From NCBI GenBank assembly GCA_021782675.1, contig JAJXUS010000139.1, forward strand, positions 1 to 6,052: a stretch of 6,052 bases of DNA. The letters are read 5' to 3'. Below, in pieces: positions 1 through 6,052 of this stretch (the stretch's first letter is position 1; each line of letters begins with the position of its first letter). The position numbers were made by a program, and so were the translations under genes. This DNA comes from Acidobacteriota bacterium. GTDB lineage: Bacteria > Acidobacteriota > Terriglobia > Terriglobales > Acidobacteriaceae. Under the pieces are notes generated by a model that searched no databases, was not told the DNA's origin, and saw nothing but the letters and a program-made list of their open reading frames with translations.

Positions 1-1148
1 TTAAAGTAGGCCTTCTTCGATCCGGTCTCGAACGCGCCCGGAGTATCCATGGAGGCGAAGGTCGTCGCCCGCATAAAGGGCGGCGTGTCTTCGAGCGTGG
101 GCTGCACGTCGGAAGGAATGGTCACGATGTTCCGCTGCCGGATGAACTGCACCAGATTGTTGAACGTTCCCTGAAACTTGCCAATCAACTGATCGGGCTG
201 CGGATGGTCGGCCTGCAGCTCCGCGAGCACCTGCATCGGAGTCTTCGAAGGATCGAGCGAATACGCCACTTTGCGGAACTGATCCTGATTGTGGTGCAGA
301 TCGCTGTAGGCGATCGCCAGCAACCGATCGAGCGGCACGTCTACCATTTCGTCGTCGCGGAGCTTGGCGCTGAAGTTTGCCGCACCGATGCGAAAGTCGC
401 CATTGGAACGCGGCAGCAGGTCCGACCTCATCCACGCTTCATAACTCTCGAGCGCGGCAATGACGGCGTCGTTCGCCGTGTGAAATCTGGCGAGCAGCGC
501 GGCGTCCTTGACCCCGGCAAAGGCTTTGGGAACATCGTTGCGGAAGAAGCTGATGTCACCGGGCAACTGTTCCAGCGCGATCTGCGTGTAGACGCGCGGT
601 GGATTTTTCAGGTTTTGACGCGCCGCTTCCAGCGCCGCCGGCATCTGCTCCTCGCGCGCGACGAGCGAAGCCAGACGCTGCTCCGCCGGTGCATAAGGGC
701 GCTCAATGATCGTAAAGGCGCTGTTGGTGATGCCGCTCGAGTAGTTGTCAGGATTCTTTTCCCACGGGCGAATGGCCGTCAGCGTAAGAATCTGGCTGCG
801 GATGTTGCCGAGCAGAAACTCGCGGTCGCCCTGGTCCCATTGCGAAAGTCCCGCCGCTGGAAACCCCTCAACCTTCCGCGCATACTTTTGCAGGGCCGCC
901 GTCTGGGCCTGGATGCTGGCGTGCGAATAGTTTTCAAGCTTGCTGTCGTACTGGTGCAGCCCGGCGCTGGTGCCCGCCGTTGGGTTGTAGGGCAGATACA
1001 CCGTGTCGAAGTAGCTGTTGACCATATCTTGCCAGGCGGCGCTTCCACCACTGGCGGGCGCCGGGTTCGCGGCTGACATTTTTGAGGACCCTCCAGCAAT
1101 GGCGAAAAACAGGATGGTGGCGCTGCTGAGAACTGCAAGTTTTTTCAT
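1..1148 (-). CDS. Exported DUF885-family protein, 3' end outside window
   Basis: The frame is open from the ATG at 1146-1148 to the left edge, 382 complete codons with no stop. DUF885 proteins are usually about 550-620 residues, so perhaps a third is missing, including the C-terminal part where the family carries a histidine-rich, metallopeptidase-like motif. The product starts MKKLAVLSSATILFFAIAGG, a clear signal peptide (KK n-region, hydrophobic core to about residue 20). Likely cleavage is near Ala26-Ala27, with no lipobox Cys, so it should be periplasmic or secreted. The mature protein opens with an AAWQDMVNSYFDTVYLPYNP segment (37-56). The block from ERPYAPAEQRLASLV (149-163) to AARQNLKNPP (175-184) is typical of DUF885. 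The start is supported by the signal peptide; the AGGGG ribosome site lies only 3 bases upstream, which is close. Function is unknown; a secreted peptidase-like role is inferred from the family. The gene lies 56 bases after mfd and probably has its own promoter. Confidence 0.85.
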   Translation of the reverse strand, partial: MKKLAVLSSATILFFAIAGGSSKMSAANPAPASGGSAAWQDMVNSYFDTVYLPYNPTAGTSAGLHQYDSKLENYSHASIQAQTAALQKYARKVEGFPAAGLSQWDQGDREFLLGNIRSQILTLTAIRPWEKNPDNYSSGITNSAFTIIERPYAPAEQRLASLVAREEQMPAALEAARQNLKNPPRVYTQIALEQLPGDISFFRNDVPKAFAGVKDAALLARFHTANDAVIAALESYEAWMRSDLLPRSNGDFRIGAANFSAKLRDDEMVDVPLDRLLAIAYSDLHHNQDQFRKVAYSLDPSKTPMQVLAELQADHPQPDQLIGKFQGTFNNLVQFIRQRNIVTIPSDVQPTLEDTPPFMRATTFASMDTPGAFETGSKKAYF

Positions 1149-1160
1149 AAACCCCTGCGG

Positions 1161-1173
1161 CCGCGAATCGCGG
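1161..1173. repeat. Perfect 13-base palindrome in the DUF885 leader
   Basis: The sequence CCGCGAATCGCGG has arms CCGCGA and TCGCGG around one central base, so it is a perfect inverted repeat. It sits between the predicted -10 box (1181-1186) and the start codon (1146-1148), around or just after the expected transcription start. It could be an operator for a dimeric regulator. As RNA it could form a 5-bp hairpin with a 3-base loop. It is too short, and has no following T-run, to be a convincing intrinsic terminator for mfd. A chance palindrome in G+C-rich DNA is also possible. Confidence 0.45.
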
Positions 1174-1180
1174 AAAGGGC

Positions 1181-1208
1181 AGTATACAAAAGCTGCACCT
1201 TCTTTCAC
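1181..1208 (-). promoter_or_regulatory. Probable sigma70-type promoter for the DUF885 gene
   Basis: On the minus strand a TATACT hexamer (1186 down to 1181) matches the -10 consensus at five of six positions. Sixteen bases upstream is GTGAAA (1208 down to 1203), which matches TTGACA at four of six. The predicted start of transcription is near 1174, giving a short leader before the ATG at 1148. The -35 box overlaps the TGA stop codon of mfd (1205-1207). This suggests the DUF885 gene can be transcribed separately from the upstream genes. It is a prediction from sequence match only; the -10 box is the stronger half. Confidence 0.5.
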
Positions 1209-4200
1209 GCAGGCTGGCCGGTGGCCGTCAGCTCCTGACGCTGGGCGGCAATGCCTTCAATCAGGCTACGAATTTCGGCGATGACCGCCTCACTGGCGGT
1301 GGCACGCAAGGGAAACCGCAGCGTGCCCTGCGGCGTAAACTGCGCGCCACGCTTGGCGTTGCGCGCCACCACCTGCATGAGCTTTTCGGGATCAATCGGC
1401 GCATTCTCCAGTAGCTTCAGGTTGACGTTCTGGCCCTTGCGGTCAACCTGAGAGACACCGCAGCGCTCGCACAGCAGCCGCAGCCGACCGGCGGCCAGCA
1501 GCAGCGAAACCGGCTCCGGCGTGGGCCCGTAACGGTCTGTCAGCTCGGCCACAATGTCGTCAATCGCAGCATCGCTCGACGCACCCGCAATGCGCTTGTA
1601 CATACGCAGACGCTGATTTTCCTCGTCGATATAACCGGCATCGATGCGGAGCGAGATACCCAGGTTCATCTGCACCACAGGGGTCTCGGCGACATCTTCG
1701 CCCTTCAGCTCGCGCACCGCCTGCTCCAGCATGGTGGTGTAGAGCTCAAAACCTATCGCCTCAATATGCCCGCTCTGTTCGCCGCCGAGCATGTTGCCGG
1801 CGCCGCGCAATTCCAGGTCCAGGGCCGCGATTTTGAAGCCCGCACCGAGGTCGGAGAATTCCTTCAACGCCGCCAGCCGCCGCCGCGCAATCTCCGTCAG
1901 CTCGCGGTCGGGCGGAATCAGCAGATACGCGTAGGCGCGGCGATTGGAGCGGCCGACACGTCCGCGCAACTGATACAGCTCCGACAGACCGTGGCGGTCG
2001 GCGCGGTTGATGAGGATGGTATTGGCGAGCGGAATGTCGAGCCCGTTTTCAATGATGGTTGTCGCGACCAGCACGTCATACTCATGGCGCATGAAGGCAA
2101 GCATCACGCGTTCCAGCTCAGCCTCACCCATCTGCCCGTGGCCAACGATGATGCGCGCCGAGGGCACCAGCTCCTGCAGCCGCGTTGCAATGTCGTAGAT
2201 ATTTTCGACGCGGTTGTGGACGAAGTAGACCTGGCCGCCGCGCTCCATTTCCACCTCAATCGCGGAGCGGATCAGTTTTTCATCGAACTTTGCGACTACA
2301 GTCTGAATCGCCATGCGATCTTTCGGCGGCGTCTCAATCACGCTCATGTCGCGCAGACCGACCATGGACATGTGGAGGGTGCGCGGAATCGGCGTGGCCG
2401 ACATGGCCAGCACGTCCAGCTCGCGGCGCATCTGCTTCAGCCGTTCCTTGTGCCGTACGCCGAAACGCTGTTCTTCATCCACAACCAGCAGCCCGAGGTC
2501 CTGAAAATGCAGGTCCTTCGACAGCAGGCGGTGCGTGCCGATCAGAATGTCGACCTTTCCCTGCTCGACCTTCTCGAGAATTTCCTTTTGCTCCTTCGGC
2601 GTGCGGAAGCGCGAGATCATTTCAACATTGATGGGAAAGAGCGCGAACCGTCGCTTGAATGTTTCGAAGTGCTGAAAGCAGAGGACCGTGGTTGGCGTAA
2701 GCACGGCGACCTGCTTGCTGTCCTGCACGGCCTTGAAGGCCGCACGCATCGCGACTTCCGTTTTGCCGTAGCCCACGTCGCCAACTAACAGCCGGTCCAT
2801 GGGCATGTTCGATTCCATATCGCGCTTGATGTCGGCAATCGCGGAGAGCTGGTCCTCCGTCTCGTTGAAGTCGAAGGCGTCTTCAAACTCACGCTGGAAC
2901 TGATTGTCGGGCGTGAAGGCGTTGCCCTGCGCCGCCTTGCGCTGCGCGTATAGCTTCAACAGCTCGTCAGCCATATCCTGCATGGCCTTCTTGACGCGCG
3001 ATTTTGTCTTGGCCCATTGCTGCGTGCCCAGGCGGTTCAGAACCGGCTGCGGACCGGAATCCGTCGAGCGGTATTTCTGGATGAGATCGAGCCGCGTCAG
3101 CGGGACGTACAGGCGGGCCGCGTCGGCGAACTCCAGGATCATGAACTCGACGCGGACCCCGTCCTGATCGATCTCCCGCAGCCCCATGTAGCGCGCGATT
3201 CCGTGGTCCAGATGGACGACATAATCGCCAATCGCCAGATCGCGAAAGTCTGAGATGAACGCCGCCGAGTTTGACTTGCGTTGCCGCACGGGCCGCGCGG
3301 TAACGTCGGCCTCATCGGTAAGGTCATTGGCGCCGAAGATTACGAGCCGCGCATCTTCCAGCACCACGCCATTGGCAATCTGCGTGCGCACGATGACCGG
3401 CGCGCGGCGATCGCCACGCAGATAGCTGGTCTCGTCATACATCGTCTCGCTCCCGGTCTGCGCCGACCGGCTGCCGATGCGATACGAGACGCCATACTCC
3501 TGCAGAATCCCCGCCAGCCGCTCCACCTCGCCCTGGTTGGGGGCGGCCAGCAGCGTGCGCATCTCCTGCGCCGCCAGCGAACGTAACTGCTCCACCAGCG
3601 CTGGAATGGAGCCGTGCAGCCGCAGGGTCGGCCGCGAAGCAACCTCTACCTCCGCGAGCGAAGTGGTGTCCGTATCGAGCACATCGACGGCACCGAGCTG
3701 ATCCAGGTCCAGCCCGGGAGTATCGAGCAGGCGCTTCTGCCACTCCGGCGGCGTCAGATACAAGTCTCCGGGCCCGAACAGACTGCCGATGCCGCTGCGC
3801 TCGTGGCGCTGCTCCAGCTTGTTCCACCAGCGGTCGAGCTGGTTCTGCACCATGGCTGGCTCTTCGACAAAGATGCGGCAGCGTGGCACCAGGTCGAAGA
3901 CGGTGTTGGGATTGCGGGCATGTTCGGCAGCCGCGGCGAAAAACTCCCACCCGGGAAAGACGTTCACGCCGCCGGCCTCCACCGCCTCGCGGATTGAAGC
4001 ATCTTCTCCTTCCAGACGATCCCCGCTGAGGCGCAAGTGAACCTTCGCCAGCAGAGCGTCATTCAGCGGCGTCTCCGTCAGCGGCAGCAGCATCACGTCA
4101 TCGACGGGCGCAAGTGAGCGCTGTGTCTCCGGATCGAAGCGGCGCATGGACTCAATCTCATCGCCAAAAAACTCGATCCGCACCGGGCCTTCCGCTTCCG

Positions 4201-4789
4201 GTGGGTACACGTCAAAGATGCCGCCGCGGAGCGAGTACTGCCCGCGCATCTCCACCATGTCCGCCAGTTGATAGCCCACGCTCGCCAGATGGTCCTGCAG
4301 CAGTTGCGGATCGGATTCTTCGCCGCGGCGCAGCGTCAGCGCCAGGTTTGCATAATGGCTGGAGGGAAAGACGCGAAAGCACGCCGACTCCACCGGCAGA
4401 ATCACCATGCGCGCCATCCCGCGCGCGATCTTCCACAGCGCAACGGCGCGCTGCTCCTGAATCGCCGAGTGTGGCGAAAGGTTTTCAAAAGGCAGCACAT
4501 CATGCGCCGGCAGACGGATGATGGCTGCGGGGTCGAGCTGCCCGGTCAGTTCGCAGGCCGCCTGCACTGTGAGCTGCAACACCTCCGCGGCGCGATTATC
4601 GGCGACCACGACAAAGACTGGCATCCGCGCAATGTGTGTCAGCAGAGGCAGATAGATGGCGCGGGCCGTGGCTGTCAGGCCGGCCACGCGGCGCCTGCCC
4701 ACGCCGGCCGTCAGGGCCTGGCGCAGGCGGTCCACCGGACCGGACGTATCCATCTCAGAAAACAAGTCGCGGACAAAGGGAAGGATCAT
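1205..4789 (-). CDS. mfd: Transcription-repair coupling factor Mfd
   Basis: Mfd is a double-stranded DNA translocase. It pushes RNA polymerase stalled at a lesion off the DNA and recruits UvrA for nucleotide excision repair. The 1194-residue protein is complete and of typical length (E. coli has 1148). Residues 1-350 form the UvrB-like module, with LPFENLSPHSAIQEQRAVAL (98-117) and a block around RGQYSLRGGIFDVYPPEAEG (182-201); there is no P-loop in this part, as expected for Mfd. The RNA polymerase interaction domain lies around 515-575 (GDYVVHLDHGIARYMGL, 521-537). The RecG-like translocase follows, with Walker A GDVGYGKTE (670-678), TPTTVL (698-703), GTHRLL (751-756), DEEQ (771-774), SATPIPRTL (797-805), ATTIIENGLDIP (909-920) and QLRGRVGRS (940-948). 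The TRG segment around 974-1010 has DLGAGFKIAALDLELRGAGN. The remainder is the C-terminal D7 domain. No canonical residue appears to be missing. The ATG at 4787-4789 is the only ATG, GTG or TTG between it and the upstream in-frame stop, but it lacks a clear Shine-Dalgarno. The stop is TGA. Confidence 0.98.
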   Translation of the reverse strand: MILPFVRDLFSEMDTSGPVDRLRQALTAGVGRRRVAGLTATARAIYLPLLTHIARMPVFVVVADNRAAEVLQLTVQAACELTGQLDPAAIIRLPAHDVLPFENLSPHSAIQEQRAVALWKIARGMARMVILPVESACFRVFPSSHYANLALTLRRGEESDPQLLQDHLASVGYQLADMVEMRGQYSLRGGIFDVYPPEAEGPVRIEFFGDEIESMRRFDPETQRSLAPVDDVMLLPLTETPLNDALLAKVHLRLSGDRLEGEDASIREAVEAGGVNVFPGWEFFAAAAEHARNPNTVFDLVPRCRIFVEEPAMVQNQLDRWWNKLEQRHERSGIGSLFGPGDLYLTPPEWQKRLLDTPGLDLDQLGAVDVLDTDTTSLAEVEVASRPTLRLHGSIPALVEQLRSLAAQEMRTLLAAPNQGEVERLAGILQEYGVSYRIGSRSAQTGSETMYDETSYLRGDRRAPVIVRTQIANGVVLEDARLVIFGANDLTDEADVTARPVRQRKSNSAAFISDFRDLAIGDYVVHLDHGIARYMGLREIDQDGVRVEFMILEFADAARLYVPLTRLDLIQKYRSTDSGPQPVLNRLGTQQWAKTKSRVKKAMQDMADELLKLYAQRKAAQGNAFTPDNQFQREFEDAFDFNETEDQLSAIADIKRDMESNMPMDRLLVGDVGYGKTEVAMRAAFKAVQDSKQVAVLTPTTVLCFQHFETFKRRFALFPINVEMISRFRTPKEQKEILEKVEQGKVDILIGTHRLLSKDLHFQDLGLLVVDEEQRFGVRHKERLKQMRRELDVLAMSATPIPRTLHMSMVGLRDMSVIETPPKDRMAIQTVVAKFDEKLIRSAIEVEMERGGQVYFVHNRVENIYDIATRLQELVPSARIIVGHGQMGEAELERVMLAFMRHEYDVLVATTIIENGLDIPLANTILINRADRHGLSELYQLRGRVGRSNRRAYAYLLIPPDRELTEIARRRLAALKEFSDLGAGFKIAALDLELRGAGNMLGGEQSGHIEAIGFELYTTMLEQAVRELKGEDVAETPVVQMNLGISLRIDAGYIDEENQRLRMYKRIAGASSDAAIDDIVAELTDRYGPTPEPVSLLLAAGRLRLLCERCGVSQVDRKGQNVNLKLLENAPIDPEKLMQVVARNAKRGAQFTPQGTLRFPLRATASEAVIAEIRSLIEGIAAQRQELTATGQPA

Positions 4790-4825
4790 GGCGAATGCAG
4801 CGGGCGGCGGTTGCGCACCGTCGCT

Positions 4826-5659
4826 TTATCGAATCTCGATGACACTGCTTTCGTTGGACGCACTCTGCTGTGCGTGCGCCGCCAGCTCCCGCGCAATCTG
4901 GAAGAAGGGCGCCGCGCGTTCCGACAGCTCCCCGGCCAGCGCCACGGGCAGCCCGCGGTCTCCGCCGAATCGCACTTCAGGATCGAGCGCCACGGTTCCC
5001 AGAAATGGTACCCCGAACTGCGTCGCGGTCCGCTCCGCGCCGCCTTTGGAGAAGATGTCGATCTCCTCATGGCAGTGCGGGCATTGGAAGAAGCTCATGT
5101 TCTCGACAATACCGAGCACATCCACATTCACCTGGCGAAACATTTCGATGGCCTTGCGCGCGTCCTGCAGCGCCACATCGGAGGGCGTCGAGACGACGAC
5201 GGAGCCGGTCAGCGGAACGGTCTGCACCAGCGAGATCACCACATCGCCGGTTCCCGGCGGCAAGTCGATGATCAGAAAATCAAGCTCCCCCCACGCCACC
5301 TGCTGCAGAAACTGACGGACGATCTGGTGCAGCATCGGGCCGCGCATCACCATGGGTTTGTCACCGGGAGAAATGGAGCCGACGGAAATAAATTTGACGC
5401 CGTGACTGGTCAGCGGCTCGATCCGATTGCCTTCCAGCACGCGCGGCTGCGCCGAAACACCCATCATTAACGGCACATTCGGGCCGTAGATGTCGGCATC
5501 CATCAGGCCGACGCGATGCCCCAGCTTCGCCAGCGCAATGGCCACATTGACAGCCACCGTGGTTTTGCCAACGCCACCTTTTCCTGAACCGACCGCAACC
5601 AGATACTGAATTCCCGGCAAACGCTGCGGTGTCTCCGGTGCGCGCCCCATGTGTCCCAT
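4826..5659 (-). CDS. mrp: Mrp/ApbC (NBP35-type) P-loop ATPase, iron-sulfur cluster carrier
   Basis: This 277-residue protein is a soluble ATPase of the SIMIBI/MinD class. Known relatives bind a bridging 4Fe-4S cluster as a dimer and pass it to target apoproteins. Motifs in order are the deviant Walker A GSGKGGVGKTT (residues 24-34, with the signature Lys27), switch I DADIYGPN (54-61), the MRGPMLHQ segment (105-112), Walker B/switch II DFLIIDLPPGTGD (127-139), and VENMSFFQCPHC (185-196). The last holds the CxxC pair, Cys193 and Cys196, expected to hold the cluster. The start is the ATG at 5657-5659. It is preceded by a good Shine-Dalgarno AAAGGAAG (5674 down to 5667) with about 7-9 bases of spacing; the next ATG, 9 bases downstream, would be too far away. 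The protein begins almost directly at the P-loop domain and lacks the N-terminal MIP18/DUF59 domain found in many bacterial Mrp proteins of about 350 residues. The stop is TAA. The mfd gene begins 36 bases downstream and may share the transcript. Confidence 0.95.
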   Translation of the reverse strand: MGHMGRAPETPQRLPGIQYLVAVGSGKGGVGKTTVAVNVAIALAKLGHRVGLMDADIYGPNVPLMMGVSAQPRVLEGNRIEPLTSHGVKFISVGSISPGDKPMVMRGPMLHQIVRQFLQQVAWGELDFLIIDLPPGTGDVVISLVQTVPLTGSVVVSTPSDVALQDARKAIEMFRQVNVDVLGIVENMSFFQCPHCHEEIDIFSKGGAERTATQFGVPFLGTVALDPEVRFGGDRGLPVALAGELSERAAPFFQIARELAAHAQQSASNESSVIEIR

Positions 5660-5666
5660 CTGCAAG

Positions 5667-5674
5667 CTTCCTTT
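5667..5674 (-). promoter_or_regulatory. Ribosome binding site that decides the mrp start
   Basis: On the minus strand this reads AAAGGAAG, ending 7 bases before the ATG at 5657-5659. It supports that ATG over the second one at 5648-5650, which would be some 16-18 bases away. It also argues against the much longer open frame that extends upstream to 5914 through the thioesterase gene. Confidence 0.75.
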
Positions 5675-5705
5675 CTTTCTATCGATACAACTCGGCTCTG
5701 GGAAT

Positions 5706-6052
5706 CTACTTTTGCTCGGCTTCGGCCGCTTCCCGCAGCCGCTTGCGCTCGCGGTCATGCTCGCGGTTATTCCGGCGTCGCCCGGCATCTTCAAACCGCC
5801 GGCGCTGCTCCTCGTTTTCCAGCACCAGCGGAGGAACCGGCAAGCGGCGCCCATGCGTATCCATCGCCACAAAGGTGAGGTATGCCGAGGAGACGTGCTG
5901 CAGCGTGCCGGCAATGGCGTTTTCCGCCCACGCCTTCACGCCAATCTCCATGGAGGTGCGGAAGGCGCGGTTTACCGAGGCCTTCAGAATGACGAGATCC
6001 CCGACATGAACCGGCGCGATGAAATCAATATGCTCCATCGAGGCGGTGACGA
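5706..6052 (-). CDS. Acyl-CoA thioesterase, hotdog fold (BACH/YciA-like), 5' end outside window
   Basis: Cytoplasmic enzymes of this family hydrolyse acyl-CoA thioesters to free CoA and a carboxylic acid. The visible part has 114 complete codons, ending in TAG at 5706-5708. It reads VTASMEHIDFIAPVHVGDLV, then a RTSMEIGVKAWAE segment and SAYLTFVAMDTHGRRLPVPP. These are the usual second-half signatures of the COG1607 hotdog thioesterases: the V-x-FxxPVxVGD strand, the RTSMxVGV strand and SAYLTFVAxD. The ATG at 6036-6038 is internal. The frame stays open to the window edge with VTAS just before it, and family members continue upstream with a catalytic Asp/helix region that is not visible here. 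The C-terminus ends in about 38 highly charged residues rich in Arg and Glu. The mrp gene follows after 46 bases on the same strand, so co-transcription is plausible. The family call is strong, but substrate chain length cannot be read from this fragment. Confidence 0.87.
   Translation of the reverse strand, partial: VTASMEHIDFIAPVHVGDLVILKASVNRAFRTSMEIGVKAWAENAIAGTLQHVSSAYLTFVAMDTHGRRLPVPPLVLENEEQRRRFEDAGRRRNNREHDRERKRLREAAEAEQK

Noticed and set aside
1..435. A minus-strand open frame of 144 codons starting inside the DUF885 gene
   Set aside because: It lies in a different frame from the DUF885 coding sequence, which is open through the whole region. Its Arg/Ala-rich translation shows no family resemblance.
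204..1076. A 290-codon open frame on the plus strand over the DUF885 gene
   Set aside because: The minus-strand frame in the same place has a signal peptide, a promoter-like sequence and family-typical blocks, while the plus-strand translation is Arg/Val-rich with no motif.
1149..1204. Intrinsic terminator after mfd
   Set aside because: The only hairpin-forming sequence is the short palindrome at 1161-1173, it lies beyond the predicted promoter, and no T-run follows it on the minus strand.
1766..2788. A 340-codon open frame on the plus strand inside mfd
   Set aside because: It is antisense to the translocase motifs of Mfd, with no recognisable domain of its own; it is a shadow of the codon bias of the real gene.
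4268..5470. A 400-codon open frame on the plus strand crossing the mrp-mfd junction
   Set aside because: It is antisense to two genes with unmistakable motifs, its translation has low-complexity Arg/His/Gln-rich content with no recognisable domain, and long antisense frames are expected at this G+C content.
5660..5914. Upstream extension of the mrp frame to an ATG at 5914
   Set aside because: The added 85 residues overlap the thioesterase in another frame, are not MIP18/DUF59-like, and the strong ribosome site sits just before the ATG at 5659.
6036..6038. ATG as the start of the thioesterase
   Set aside because: The frame continues upstream to the window edge with family-typical VTAS before it, and a start here would remove the first half of the hotdog domain.
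1..6052. CRISPR array, insertion sequence, tRNA or rRNA, riboswitch, or novel defence cluster
   Set aside because: No repeated spacer structure, transposase motif, terminal inverted repeats or structured RNA signature was seen, and the four housekeeping-type genes occupy nearly all the sequence.

Overview
The window looks like ordinary chromosomal DNA from a G+C-rich (roughly 60% by eye) free-living Gram-negative bacterium. The wording of several proteins suggests an acidobacterium: the Mfd N-terminus (MILPFVRDLF), the YLTFVAMD/PVPPLVLE form of the thioesterase, and an exported DUF885 protein. That assignment is a judgement from familiarity, not from a search. No plasmid, phage, transposon, CRISPR array, tRNA or rRNA was seen.

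All four genes lie on the minus strand and fill almost the whole window, so transcription runs from right to left. In that order they are: (1) the 3' part of a hotdog-fold acyl-CoA thioesterase that runs in from the right edge (5706-6052); (2) a complete Mrp/ApbC P-loop ATPase, the iron-sulfur cluster carrier (4826-5659); (3) a complete mfd gene for the transcription-repair coupling factor, 1194 residues (1205-4789); and (4) the 5' part of a gene for a signal-peptide-bearing DUF885 protein that runs off the left edge (1-1148). The gaps are 46, 36 and 56 bases, and no stretch over 300 bases lacks a gene.

The first three genes could be one transcript, because their gaps are short and no terminator is visible between them. 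The three products act in different processes: acyl-CoA hydrolysis, Fe-S cluster delivery, and clearing stalled RNA polymerase while recruiting UvrA. A shared transcript would therefore more likely reflect housekeeping co-expression than one pathway. The DUF885 gene seems to have its own sigma70-like promoter, whose -35 region overlaps the mfd stop codon, and a short perfect palindrome lies between the -10 box and the start codon.

I found no previously undescribed system here. The points worth a second look are small: the Mrp lacks the N-terminal MIP18/DUF59 domain, there is a CxxC pair in the C-terminal part of Mfd, the mfd start has no visible Shine-Dalgarno sequence, and a promoter-palindrome arrangement sits in front of the DUF885 gene.
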